A stretch of DNA of 64,000 nt from Ottelia alismoides (GCA_037367405.1 JAZKJV010008877.1:1-64000), one strand, 5' to 3'; positions 50,914-63,188 are shown, numbered from the stretch's first letter. Numbers and translations: made by a program. The notes: generated by a model from the sequence alone, not told the origin.

Positions 50914-52236
50914 TATCGCCGGTATTTCATCCAATGTTAAATACACGACATGATATCATTTGTACCTACAAATTCAGAAAAAAATAACATGTTTTCTTAT
51001 GTCACATTGCCGGAATCATGTATATATTAACGACTAATTATTAATTTTCTTTAACTTTTTTGTTCTAATCGTTGCTAATATATTAATTGTAAATACGAAT
51101 TCTACAACTACAACAAAAATGAGATATAATGAGGATGTTACCAAATATTGATAAATATATAATGACAGTATTATTCGTTGCAAATAAAATTTTATACTTG
51201 AATTACCATCGAATATTATATATGTCGTGATATCACTAATGACCATCTATATAGTGATGCTTATTCATTACTATTTTTCAAAGTTTTAACTAGTCGTTGC
51301 TAATTTTTAGTTCAAAATTTAGTGAGGATTAGTTAAGATTCTGAAAAATAGCATCGATAAGTGTCACTGTATGTAATGATATAGAGATGGATCAGTCACT
51401 AAGTTTAAGTACAAAAAACATTTTACAATTTATAATACCGTCATTATGTATTTAAAATTGGCTGAATTAGTGATGGATTTTGAAAAAAAATATTATAGCT
51501 CAATTTTATTGCAGTTAAAGAAAAAAATAATGAATAATCATTACTATATGAACCATTGTTGTAGATACAAATATGTTTAGCTAATTTCATGTACAGAAGA
51601 AAAACTTTTCAACAAAATTATTTATGGCATAAAATGGTTTCCAAAGTACTATCTGTATTTACAGACCCAATTTGCCTATATATGTGAATATTAAATATTC
51701 TTTGGAAGTTTTTTCTATAAAGAATTTCTGTTTAAATAGCACCGATTTTGATATTTAGTCTCGGTTATTATTTGTAGTAAAACAATATATATTCCTTAAT
51801 AAACCAAATAGATATAGATCTGATATTTGATATGTTGATTGATGAGAATTATGGTAGCAAAAGCGGTTTAAAGAAAACTATATTTAAGATAACAAGGTGC
51901 TATGTTAATGTACCATTAACTACTTCTGGATAAAATCAGTACTATATATTATGTTGCAAAATTTTATAATTTTTTTTGCAATTGTGTAAATAAATATCAA
52001 AACAATTTAATCTACCTATGAAGAAGATGGCTATATCTATCTTACCTTGAGCTTGAGATCGACAATGATTTCTAGGCTCAAGGTCGAAGAAGTTGCCTCG
52101 AAATAAATATCAAAACAATTTAATATACCGTGCAAAAAATATCTTAGAAATTTTACTGAAAAATGTTAATTTATTTATTTTTTTAATAAAATCAATAACA
52201 ATAATGTGACAAAAGTTTCTAACACATGAGTATTTA
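50494..52236. other. WRKY 3' flank and AT-rich intergenic DNA
   Basis: No gene seen. It contains the WRKY 3' UTR (about 200-300 bp, end not defined), an (AT)n run at 50883-50910 and the foldback repeat at about 51150-51440. Confidence 0.6.
51150..51440. repeat. Foldback AT-rich repeat, copy A
   Basis: Shares the order of motifs with 53290-53600: ttgc-aaat...tatacttgaa, gatatcactaatgacc, tttttcaaa-ttt-aact, attagttaa-att-tgaaaaatagca, aatttaagtacaaaaa. The two halves are partly inverted copies around the centre, as in a MITE. Ends are not defined. Confidence 0.45.
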
Positions 52237-52753
52237 TGTAACACCCCAATCCTCAAATATATTTACGCATCTAAAGCTCATGAAGCGTGAATATGGGTTA
52301 TAAGTAATGGTAATTATTACTTGACAACCTAGGTTTAAGCATTTTGGGAGATTGCCAATGGGAAGATTTGGACTCAAAACTAATAAGTTGTCGAGATTAG
52401 TTTTCTCCATTAACGGACCAGTGACTTAAGCTTAGGAAGTTATAATGGTATTAGAACAATTTCCATCTGATAGTGGAAAGGACTACCTAAATGGACCTAT
52501 TGGGACATGTCGCAACGAGAACTTTATGAATATAAGTGGGGAGGTTGTAACATCCCAATCTCCAAATATAGTCCCACATCTAAAACTCACAAAGTGTTAA
52601 TATGATTTATAATTGGTGGGGATTAGTACTTGACAACTTGAGATTAAGCATTTTCTGTGGTTGTCAATGAGTCCATTTGAGCTCAAACGTAATAAGTTAT
52701 TAGGGTCAGTTTTCTTCGTTAACAGACCGAAGACCTAAGCTTGAGACATTACA
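52237..52753 (+). mobile_element. TRIM retrotransposon
   Basis: Terminal-repeat retrotransposon in miniature, 517 bp. LTRs 52237-52445 (209 bp) and 52546-52753 (208 bp) both start TGTAACAYCCCAATC and are clearly diverged. The left LTR is followed at 52446 by TGGTATTAGAAC, two mismatches from the TGGTATCAGAGC site for initiator tRNA-Met. GTGGGGAGGT at 52536-52545 is a polypurine tract directly before the right LTR. Flanks ATTTA and ATTTT form a near-perfect 5-bp duplication. The internal region is about 100 bp with no coding capacity, so it depends on other elements. Confidence 0.8.
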
Positions 52754-54600
52754 ATTTTATTTTGAAAATTTCTTTCTTTAATCTTTGAACAGAAGTATGA
52801 CTTTCATTTTATTCCTACCGAGACATAGTTAATAACCAAATAATGACATTTAATATGTCCTGGAGCTTTCCTGACTTCATAAGAAGTCGAAACTTTTAAG
52901 AGCAAAAGATCAGTTTCCAGACATTCCTAATAGAAGTATGGCTTCCATTAATATGTAATGGAAGTTGTTTATATATCATAGGTTGTTAAACAACAAATAT
53001 TACCGGCTGATTACCTTTTATATTGTAAAATTGACTAAGAAAGACCATATTCATTTGTTGATTATCATTTATATTATAAAATTGACAATGAATAAAATAC
53101 TCACCGGTCGATGACTAATTCATCGATGATTATTCAGTATTTTTCTTATAATTGTGTCCTAATCGAATGATGCCTACAAAATTCTAATGAGAAAGACAAC
53201 AAAACCATCACTATGGCCAAATTTCACTATAGTAAAATCGAGTAACAATGACTTTTTTTTCAAAATCCCTCACTAAATCCGCCGTTCTGAAATATATAGT
53301 GACGATATTTTTCATTGCGAAATGATTTCTTATACTTGAAATTAGCAATGAATATTATATCTATCGTTATATCATTAACGACGGTCGATATAGAGATGTT
53401 TATCCATTGTTATTTTTCAAAATTTCAACTAATAATCGCTAATATTCTGGTTCAACATTTAACGACAATTAGTTAAAATTTTGAAAAATAGCAACATATA
53501 AGTGCTGCTGTATGGACTGTCGCTCATGATATAACGACGAATGCGATATTGGTCACAGAATTTAAGTACAAAAATAATTTCACAACGGATAATATTTCAT
53601 TATATATTTTAACAAATGCTGATTTGGTGATGGATTTTGAAAAAAAACGTAGCTACAACCCAATTTCTTCCTTGTGAATTTTATAATTCATACAAAATTC
53701 AAATGGATTGATTACTATTAGAAAATTCATAATATTATATTTTATTCATGTAAAAATAAAGTAAAATAAATTGTTAATGAGTATACCATCACATGATTTA
53801 CATACTATATATGCACTCACTAGAAAAGGATAATTTCCATGATGCTTTTATATTTTGTTTTCAAAATATTTATTATTTCTAATATATTGCTCAAATATGA
53901 TTGATTAATCATTGAAAAAAATCAGCAAATACTGTTAGTTTTTTAGAAATATGTTTTGCAACTAATAATGCATATATATTAATATAAAATGATCGATAAA
54001 GTGCATGTTCTTTCTTCGCCATAGTCAATATCCTTTATGAGATAAATATATAGATAATAAAGGTGCATATATATATATATCCAAAATCATTTTATTGTAT
54101 ATTACTCTCACTGTCGAAAAACTCAATGGGTAGAAAAATTCAATTTGTGAGATTAAAGTTCAACAGGGGCGTTGATACATAGATTTTTCAAATAAATTTT
54201 TATTTTTTATCTTTACGTAGCGAAGCACGGGTCTACACGCTAATGTTTATCGAAAATAAGGTAGGAGGCATAATTCAACATCCGTTCTTACGCTTAAGCT
54301 ACATGCTTGATCAAGACATATATTATGAATAATTATTAAAAAAACAGCAAATACGAAAAATTGATAACCGTGTACTTTTTTTAGGCCTTAGTTGACTTCA
54401 CTATATTATCTGAAAAAGTATGTGACAAATAAAAATTAAGGAGAGGAGGATGCATTGATGAATTGATACGACCTCAATTTAAGCATCGCATCGAATTCAT
54501 TGGCATGAGAAGAATAGCCATAAAACTATGGCGATTGATTATGTAGTCATCTATGGTGATGAAGATTCCATTATATGTAATTTTATTGCTAGAATTTTTA
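52754..54600. other. AT-rich intergenic DNA
   Basis: No gene seen. It contains the second foldback repeat (about 53290-53600) and short AT microsatellites (near 54068-54081). Confidence 0.55.
53290..53600. repeat. Foldback AT-rich repeat, copy B
   Basis: Diverged direct copy of 51150-51440. The segment ttatttttcaaaatttcaac is mirrored by an inverted partner at about 53470-53495 (attttgaaaaatagcaac), so the unit can fold back on itself. Confidence 0.45.
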
Positions 54601-54730
54601 CAACCGAAATTCGCTTCGCGGGTTGCTTTCTGTGAAGGACGATCACCGTCCATATCTTCATGAACATGACAGTGGCGAGGCACACCGCAGATAGGTATCC
54701 GACGGCATTCACGCCAGAGAGGTAGGAGGA
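54590..54730 (-). other. GC-richer island with a membrane-like frame, unidentified
   Basis: A 140-bp stretch of raised GC in AT-rich DNA. One - strand frame gives a hydrophobic stretch with VVVSSYLSGVNAVGYLSAV, then ATVMFMKIWTVIVLHRKQ, resembling a transmembrane segment followed by basic residues. No start, no clean splice sites and no family were recognised. It may be an exon remnant of a membrane protein gene. Confidence 0.25.
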
Positions 54731-54779
54731 AACAACTACGGGACAAATTCCGAACGATCATGATCAGCAAATGATCCAA

Positions 54780-56584
54780 AAATCTACACTTAATACAACT
54801 TAATTAGGCAGCAAAATGCACAAAGAATTATTGAGAGATTCTCTTCCATCTTGTCTTCATGCTAGAAGGACCATTTATGAACAGCATCTCACATGTGTAT
54901 GACGGGCTTACCTCAATAATTTATAGCCAAGAGTCCATTTTTCTCTTAAGAATCTATATAGGCATTTATGGTAATAATTAACATGTTCAAATCATGTTAA
55001 AATTGGCCTGACAGGGAGGGAGGATAAGTCTTGCCAAATTGGACACTTGCATGACCTAAATTGGCCTAAAGGTCAGAGAACGCTGCTGCCCTTGAGAATA
55101 ACCAGAAGGTGTCATTTTATTTTTCAAATTATTGATGCAGTATTATTTCGTTCAATTATATGACCTGCAACTTTGACTCCACCTCTTCTTTTAGGCCAAA
55201 TGGTAAGGAAATACTTGCAAGAAATGGATTTTATTACAACTATATGCACATTGTCCTGCAAATATTTCAAGGTCAAGATAATCATACTGGTTCAGATGAG
55301 CAGTACGCAACATTCAAGAAAACGAAGGAATATACAATAAAAAAATTCCAAAACATTTACGTTTCAATCGGGCTTACGTAAGGTTTGAATCATCATTGGA
55401 GTTCACTGATGATTATCATCGACAGAACAGAGTTCGTGGTAATCGTCGACATTATATATCACGAGTGTTGCTGACAAGATTACCTCATATGGTTAAGCAA
55501 ATGTAACTGCAAAGACACTGGAAAAGATAGTAAAACAGAGGCAGATAATAAGAGCTATTATTACTTCTGTCTTTACACTCCATTTTTATATATTCGGCCT
55601 ACTCAACCCATAATTTCATTTTCTGTTCAGTAGAGACAGAACATTTGCAGATGCATTTGAAAGAAACAGGATGTGCTCAGGAGAATACTTGCCACAATAA
55701 ATAAAAATACAAATGTGGTCTATTTCACAGTCTAGCAGTGGGGCTGGGAACTACATATGCATGAAGAACCAGCTGAAGTTGAAGGAGATTCTCAATAATT
55801 GTTGTCGCTGTCACCATCACGTATCATCAATCACTATATCTAGAAAGTTGGGGTATAAACGATATACAGCTTACATATCAATTCGCGTAACAATCAAGCG
55901 TTTAAAGGTTGGTATACAGATGGGGCAGGTTAAGCAGGAGTGCTAACCAGAAAAAGCGCTTCTTACTTGCTTGTTTCGTGGCTCGAACAAGATCAGCTGA
56001 ACAGGATCTGCCGTTGAGACTTGGAAGAGTTGCTTAACGATATAAACGCATGTCGTGATACTGAAGCAAATTAACATGATGGAATTGGGTTACTGACCGA
56101 GACTTAAATATTCAGTAAGATTTTGGAATGCATCAAAAATCAGCACTACTTCAATATATGACAGAAACTGGAGGTCTCATTACTTCTTATGAATAATGGG
56201 TAAAGCAAACTATTCAAAAGGGGATTAGCGGAAACAAATGACAGTTACAACATTATTTAATGACAAACTAGCATTTTTATATCACTATCAAGGTAAGTAA
56301 CTCTGACTATCTTATCTGCCAACGTTTCTGCCAGGCCATTGGTGGTTCTCATCGGTTATTGATCCAAAGAATACTACGTGGTTTGTCTAAATCAAGTTCA
56401 CCCATAAAATATCTTGCCAAAATTTGAAGTCCCGTGGAATGCAAGTCCACAAAAGATTCAATTTTTTATGGTCATCATCTTCCAATATGTTCAGGTCTGT
56501 AAGGATAATTAATTTACATGGATTAATAACCCATAAATATCCTTAACAAGTTCATGGAAATTATACATTAAGCTTTTCCTTGCT
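54780..56584. other. Intergenic DNA
   Basis: No gene, RNA or clear repeat recognised. Frames are under 80 aa without domains. The 3' LTR of the neighbouring Copia element was looked for here and not found. Confidence 0.5.
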
Positions 56585-58742
56585 CACAAAGTTTTATCCA
56601 TTCACTTGGGTATATCCATTCCTAATCATGACCACGTGTAAACGTTCAAACCATGCTCTTAGAGACTATTTTAGTCCATACAATGATCTCTTTAGTTTGC
56701 AATGCTTACCATCATTCTCAAACCCAGGTGGCAATTTCATATACACTTCTTCTTTGAGATCACCGTTCAAGAAAGCATTTTTCACATCTATTTGGTGCAT
56801 TTTCCATGAAAAATGAGCTGCTAAGCAAATAAAAACCCTAACTGTATTCATCTTAGCGACAGGAGCAAAGGTCTCAAGGTAGTCAATCACATATTTGTGA
56901 TTGTATTCTTTAGCCACAAGACGAGCCTTGAATCAATCAACATTCCCATCAGCATCATATTTAATTGTATATACCCACTTGGACCAATAAGACGAGCACC
57001 CTTAGGGATATCAACAATATCACAAGTATCATTCTTACCAAAGCTTCCATTTCTTCTCTCATTGCATTGACCCATTTCTGATCATCTTTGGCATCATTAA
57101 TATTTTTAGGAACATGATGAGCATCTAGAGAGGTAATAAATCATCTGTAGCTTGGACTCATCTTGGTGTATGCAACAAATTCTTCCACAGGATAACGAGT
57201 AGAAGCAATGGGGCGATCATCCACTAAAGGCTCGAAATTGTCAACAGGAATATCAGAAGTGAGAAGACTACTTACAGAGTCTTTGTGTCCTAAATTTGAG
57301 GAGAGATTGAAATCATTGCTTTGTATGATTTCTTTTTCAGTCTCCACCACTTTATCTACTTCCTTTCGCCTACTATAAGTCTGACCAAATCTGCTTTTGT
57401 CCTTGTTATCTTCTTTTCTGTCTTTCTCACTGTCATCCCCTACATGGATATTCTCGTGTATATCGCCAAGAAAGTAAATTTCCTTCTCATTTTCTCAAAA
57501 TCTATATTGACATACTCCCCTTGAGAAAAATTATGAGGCAACTAAGGCTCATCTTCAAAGAAAGTGACATCCTTACTCACATGAAGGCAACGGGCCACTG
57601 CATCATAACATTTGTATCCCTTGTGTTCCAGAATAACCAAGAAAGATGCATTTCGTAGCTCGTGGATCTAACTTTCGCACACCAGGTCCAGAGTTATGGA
57701 GAAAGCAGACACATCCAAAGTCCCGAGGGTCCAAATTGAAAGGAGAGTTATCGGGATGAATAATAGAGTAGAGGTTCTCTTTGATAACACACCAGAAGGC
57801 ATCCTGTTATCACATAAGCTGCAGTTAAGACAACCTCTCCCCAAAATATTTTTCGCACATTTCGTTGAAGTAATAGTGATCTGATAACATTCAACAAGTG
57901 ACGATTTTTTCTTTCATCCACACCATTCTGTTGTGGTGTATAGCTGCACGAGGTTTCATGAATGATGGCCCTTTCATCAAGAAAAATAGATAGAGATCCT
58001 TTTAAGTATTCACTGGCATTATTCGTCCTTAGCTTCTTAATTCTGGCTCCATACTAAGTTCAACCAAATTTATGAAACTTTTGATTGCTTTAGGGACTTC
58101 ACTCCTTTTCAAAAGGTATACGAAGGTACTGCGTGAGAAATCATCAACAAAAGTAATATAGTAGAGATGACCACCAACAATCTTTATATTTGAAGGTCCC
58201 TACACATGAGAATGAACAAGCTTAAAGGCGTGCGTAGATTTACTAGTAGAAATAGGATAATTGTTGCGAATTTGTTTTGCAAATTGACATACATCACACT
58301 GTAAATCACCTTCAGATACTCTTGAAAACATATCGGGCATCAACTCTCGCAGAGGAGAAATTGATATGACCAAGACGCTCATGCCATCGTTTCACTGTCA
58401 TCGAACAATCCTTCTCAAGTCAAACCTTCATTGCAGAAGTAAGAGCTTGGCCAACTTGAGCAGAAAGACCAATTCCAATCTTCTTTCCCATCTCTAAGTC
58501 TTCGAGAATAGACGACCTTTGGTCAAAAATTAACTTGCAGTTCAATTCTTTTGTGATCTTGCTGACATACATAAGATTTATAGGAAAATTAGGCACATGA
58601 AGAGCATCATGAAGGAGAACCGATCTACAATAGATATGGTCCCTTTCCCATCAAAGGTAGCAGGAGATCCATCTGCAACAGTAACTTTCTCTCTACCTAA
58701 GGATAACTTGTAGTCATGAAACATTCGCGGATCAACTGTCGT
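56585..58742 (-). pseudogene. pol: Ty1/Copia pol remnant: integrase and partial RT
   Basis: Decayed Copia pol on the - strand. From the right: a GAG-pre-integrase segment (LQCDVCQFAKQIRNNYP, about 58200-58380); an integrase core in broken frames (TFVDDFSRSTFVYLLKRSE, then SYTPQQNGVDERKN, about 57840-58200); a spacer with ARPIASTRYP-like sequence (57141-57350); and the RT start ([49 protein letters not shown]), ending about 56585 after RAWFERL. The catalytic YVDD part, RNase H and 3' LTR are absent, so the element is 3'-truncated. Many stops and frameshifts show it is old. Confidence 0.85.
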
Positions 58743-59889
58743 ATGGTCAGAAGCCCCACTATTAATGATCCACTCAGTAATGTCTGGATTATTCCTATCA
58801 ATTCGCCTTGTATTAAGAGCAAAATTGATTTCATATCCCAAAACAATTATCTCATGCTGACGCTTGTATGCCTCTACAGATAGACTGCCACATGTATCTG
58901 AAGAACCTTTAGCAGAAGATCTTAAATTTCGTGAACTGTATGCAAGACCGTACTCATGTGATGCAATGTTTCCCAAACTGGCCACACCATTTGGCTTTGG
59001 AGGAGGAGCATAGGGGTCACAAGCTGGAGCATAAAGATCACGAGCAGGGGGAGCATATGGGTCACGAACTGGGGCATACGAGTCACGTGCAAGAGCATAC
59101 GGGTCACGAGCAGGTGGAGCATAGGGATTATGCACAGGAGCATATGAATCATAAGACGGAGGATACCCAACTTCTGGAGCATAGCGTGGCACAACTGGAG
59201 GGGGCAAATAGGACTGGTGCCTCGAGGGATGAACCCTCCTAGGCGGAGATCGTTGGTGTTCAACTTCATGAGTGGCAGGGTGCTTCTTGACATCAATTGG
59301 ACGGAAAATGGATAGTAACTTCCTAACCTGAGGAGCTTTAAGCTCGGGTTCAAATCGCGACTTAGATTTGTAGTTCTCTTGAATAGCACATTTAAATTCT
59401 TTCTCTGGCAGTGGCAAACAATGACTAACAATTCTGAACTTAACCTGAGCGGGGAACTTCCTACGGAAAGCATCTGGCTCGAGATTCTCCCTGCCAACTC
59501 CGCTGGCTTTGTAGACACCGTACAAGAGCTTCAGATCGAATTCAAACAAGAAAAGCTTAATCGTGTGCTTGATCCTCTCAACGACATCAAGTTTGCCCTT
59601 GGGGAGGCCAAACACCCTTCGCTTGTAGCACTCCGGCTTCGTCACGGTGTTACACATGAAGATGTACCCCGCGATCCTCTCTTGGAAGCACTGCACCGTT
59701 GGCAACAGCGGCCGCCATCGTGGCATCAATGGCAGCAACCGAAGACTTCGAGGCATCAACAACCTTCGTATCCGCCGCTTCGGCAGCATGCTTCACAGGG
59801 GTGGCGCCGGTCTTCTTGAACTTCTTGTCTGCCTTCTTGCGAAAGAGGCCTCCAGCGGAGCTACCGGCCTTTCCCTTAAACTTCTTCTG
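58578..59889 (-). pseudogene. DCD-domain protein fused in frame to Copia protease
   Basis: Read on the - strand from an ATG at 62864 (nine bases, then S2) and on from 59889. It has a basic Lys-rich N-terminus (QKKFKGKAG ... KKADKKFKKTG) and a frameshift near 59700. The DCD (Development and Cell Death) domain follows: AGYIFMCN, RRVFGLPKGK, LFLFEFDLKLLYGVYKAS, DAFRRKFPAQVKFRI, LPLPEKEF, LKAPQVRKLLSIFRP. Next is a region of about eight DPYAP-type repeats (58990-59160). The same open frame continues into the Copia protease, WIINSGASDH (58743-58772), where the catalytic Asp of DSGA is Asn. DCD proteins are plant-specific stress and cell-death factors. No Copia gag is present. The position between primer-binding site and protease suggests a captured host gene. 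Confidence 0.75.
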
Positions 59890-59894
59890 CTTCC
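59890..59894. repeat. Target-site duplication of S2 (CTTCC)
   Basis: CTTCC flanks S2 on both sides (59890-59894 and 62856-62860). Confidence 0.9.
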
Positions 59895-62855
59895 TGATGA
59901 ATCTCGTATTCATCATGCTAAAAGCCACTTATTAAAATCCTTGCTTAAACAAGCCAATAAAAATACCCTCTAATTCTTTGTTTTTATCTTGTATTATATT
60001 GTATATATTTTACCATTAAAATATTGCTTTTAATTCCCTTTTATTTTCTTGTAATTATTTTATCCTCAAAAACCCCTAAAAATTAGGTAGAATAATTGTC
60101 GATAGTTCACTGACCCTTAAAAATTATAAAAAATACAAAAAAAATCTCAAAACCACAAACTTGGTATTTTTATCCCTTTAAAAATACCCCCAAAAATACT
60201 TTACGTACAAATGACCTCTTTTGGCTTTTTGACCAACATAAATTTGTAGATCTCGTCGAGATGAGCAACTTTCATGTTTTGACTTTTTCCTAATTCGGCC
60301 TTTAAATATTTCTTTTCTATTTGTCTTTGTATTTATATTTGAATTATTATGATTGGGCCACGTGGCGCCCCCTGGGTCGCCCACGTGGCCCGCTTCTTCT
60401 CACGCCACCCGGCGCCCTTCCTGGGCCGTTCGATCAGCTCTACCCTGCCTCCATCTCCGCCGTCCATCCTCGCCTCGTCTCCAACTGTCAGATCTTTCCT
60501 GAGATCTAATCTCATCCACCCGCGTCTGCCTACTTCTCAGCCACTCGATCCCCCTTCGTATCCTATGGCCTCCCTTATGCCACGTCTTCCCTTCATCGCA
60601 ATCGCCTGATCGCGTTCAAATCCTACGGTCTACCAGACTCCACGTCATCCCTTTATCCAAGACCGTTGGATCTTCCTAATCTCTTCATCATGACCGCTCA
60701 TCACCGCTTTAACCCCAGCCGCTTGATCAGAACCCTGATCTAATCTCCACCCTTCAACCACACTGCCATCCTAGCCGTCGGATCGCCAGATCCAACGGCT
60801 ATGAGATCATCTTCCTCCTCCGTAGCCCCCCTTCCCCGGCCGTTTCACTGCGCAAGCCATCACCCCCTTCCATTTTTGGAAGACTCCTCTGACTTTCCCT
60901 TCCGCTTCGAAACGCATATCCACGTAGCCCTATCTTCCGTCTTCCTCGCGCCTCATTCACTATCTCCGTCTTCACTCCTCATCAACGCCCCCAGCCCGTC
61001 GAAACCCCCCTCCTACCCACGTAACTCCCAACCGCCCCCACCTATTTAAGCCTTCCCCCCGCTACCACCATCGATGTCCACCATTTTGGGCTCTAGCCCA
61101 GTCTCCCCCGCCCCTCCGGTGACAGCGGAGAGGGCGGGGCGTCGAGGCGAAGACAGCTGGAGTTCGGTGTCGACCCACGACCGATGTGGCCGTGTCGCGG
61201 TGTCTTTGCGCACCATTGAGCTCGCTGGAGATGGCTGACCAGTAGGGCGACGACCAGAGCTCCACCGGAGCTCGATCACAAGCCACAACCTCCGCCAACT
61301 CCTCCCTCCGGCGAGGAGACTTTTTCTTTTCATTTTCTTCGATTTAATCCACCACCCTCACCCACTGCCACCTTCGTCTAGTCGACCCACCAGCTTCACC
61401 ACACCACCGCCATTCACGCGGACCCCCTCTCTCTTCTTCAGGACCTCCCCCGCTCCGATCACCTTCTTCACCACCTCGCAAGAGAAGAAGAACACGGGCC
61501 ACCATTCCCGACGCCCCACAGGCCCCCACTCACTTCACCCCACCCACGCACCTCCTGCTCTTTGCTTCGGCTATACTAATCTTTGCAGGACCTTCAATGG
61601 CCGGAGGCGACATCGGAGCATCTTCAAGCCCTTCTCCTCCGGCGACGCTTCTTCGACCCGCAGCTCCGATCAGCTTTGGAGCATCGCCGGAGCCCCAACG
61701 TCTTTGCGGCGTCCCCAGCTAGCTTCTCCGACCATCAGGGGTGTCAGCGACAGGAGGAGCTCCATAGACCTCGCCGGATCCCCGCCTCCTCCGGTGAGCC
61801 GCGGAGGAGGATGAAGTTACAGGCACCGTCCGATCATCAGGATCGGACGGTCACGACGACGCCACGTAGTGGACCCGAGCCTCCTTCCAGACCTATAGGC
61901 TCGGGTCCTCCAAGCCTAATGCTGAACCTCCAGACATAGCCATGTGGCCCGAGCCAAAGGTGCTGACCCGAGCCTGGCCCCTCACGTGCAGCGCACGTGA
62001 GGTGCTGGGTAAATTGCAGAGAAGACCCGGACATTTCAAGAAATTGCATTTTGGTCCCCAAACACGTGCCTCACATGCGTGCTTGGGTAAATTACAGGGA
62101 AGCCCTCGAAGGTTTTCAAAATTACAAAAAGGTCCCTGCGCGCAAATGGTGAAATTACAGATGGGCCCAGGCGGTTTTCTTTATTTGCATTTAGGTCCCT
62201 TCAAGGACCTAAATGCAATATTTATACCTTTATTTTATTGCATTTTTATTACAATTATGCCCTTGCACTGTTTTTAGCATAACTTGAGCATCGTAGGTCC
62301 AAATTGCATGATTGTGTGTCGTTTTGATCCTTGTTTTGTCCTATACATTTTAGCATGCTTACTTGTTTCATTTGACACTGTTTTAATTTAAGTGATTTTT
62401 TATGTGAAAATTGGGACTATGCTCTACTTGTCTTGCTTGATTTGATGACCGATTTTTAATGATGTGTTCATGACTCTAATTTCATTCTATATTACGTTGC
62501 TCATATTTTAGGGTATAATTGTAGGTTTTTATTTGGCGTACTTGTTCTTTTGCATACGCATCATCTCCTTAACTTGCCTAAAAATATCTAAAAAAATGCA
62601 TACAACATAGCATCGCTTTGCTTTGCCTTATAAATTGCATATGGACCTGAAATTGAGATTAAATCACTCTGTGCTTCATGAATCGAAATTCAATAGCTGA
62701 ATTGGGCAGCCGTGTCCCTGTGTTCGACCTTGGTACACTTGCCAAGTATAAATATTCCACAGCATTCAAAGTCTGTGGTTTTTGATGAACCGAATTTGCC
62801 TCCTGTACTACAGCATAATTCCACAATATTATAGAGGCAAATTTGACGTTCATCA
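59895..62855 (+). mobile_element. Solo LTR S2 of an Athila-like family
   Basis: 2961 bp with TG...CA ends and a perfect 5-bp TSD. It starts TGATGAATCTCGTATTCATCA and ends ...GACGTTCATCA. AT-rich U3 (to about 60340), GC-rich middle with TATTTAAG (61043-61050), and a possible splice acceptor CTAATCTTTGCAG|GA ending at 61588 with a branch-like CTAAT. U5 carries the TTTGCA/ATTGCA...GTCCC series (62010-62230). No internal domain, so it is a solo LTR. It is shorter than and strongly diverged from the E1/E2 LTRs but has the same design. The short frames in it (for example 61583-61939) show no known domain. Confidence 0.88.
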
Positions 62856-62945
62856 CTTCCCCATGACTTCTCCAGAGGGGAGGCAGATGCGTGGACGGCA
62901 ACACCACAACGATTGCAATTGAAGGGATGACCACATCCAAAAAAA
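62856..62945 (-). other. Copia leader and first codons of the DCD gene
   Basis: About 80 bp between the primer-binding site and the ATG at 62862-62864 that opens the Lys-rich N-terminus of the DCD frame (M-G-K, then interrupted by S2). Bases 62856-62860 are the right copy of the S2 target site. No gag sequence is present in this interval. Confidence 0.6.
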
Positions 62946-62959
62946 TGGCTCTGATACCA
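62946..62959 (-). other. Copia primer-binding site, initiator tRNA-Met type
   Basis: On the - strand TGGTATCAGAGCCA directly follows the LTR end ...CTACA. It is complementary to the 3' end of plant initiator tRNA-Met, the usual primer of Ty1/Copia elements. Confidence 0.9.
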
Positions 62960-63188
62960 TGTAGAAAAACAAGATCAAGATCAAAGCAACATACAAAGAC
63001 AATGATTTATGTGGAAAACCCTTCTCTCAAGGAAAAATCACGGGGCCATAAACCCTAATCTCTTCTCGAGATTAGGGCTCTCTTCACTATGTTGTATTTT
63101 CAATAAGAGGGGATGAGTACAATATATAAATGATGGGTAATGATCCCTCATTCCTAGATCCATTTACCCATTAACGAACCACTCAACA
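62960..63188 (-). mobile_element. Copia 5' LTR
   Basis: Probable 229-bp LTR on the - strand, from TGTTGAGTGG (63188 downwards) to TTTCTACA at 62960. It holds a TATA-like TATATATTG (near 63123) and the perfect hairpin CCCTAATCTC-GAGAAG-AGATTAGGG-type stem (about 63053-63080). Its right edge is set by the TGTTGA start common in Copia LTRs. No second LTR is available for confirmation. Confidence 0.6.

Noticed and set aside
59650..59973. Frames on the + strand opposite the DCD gene
   Set aside because: They are antisense shadows; the DCD motifs and the protease lie on the - strand.
56585..63188. An intact cell-death or immune gene at the DCD locus
   Set aside because: The frame is split by S2, has a frameshift near 59700 and lies within a truncated Copia element, so it is a pseudogene here.
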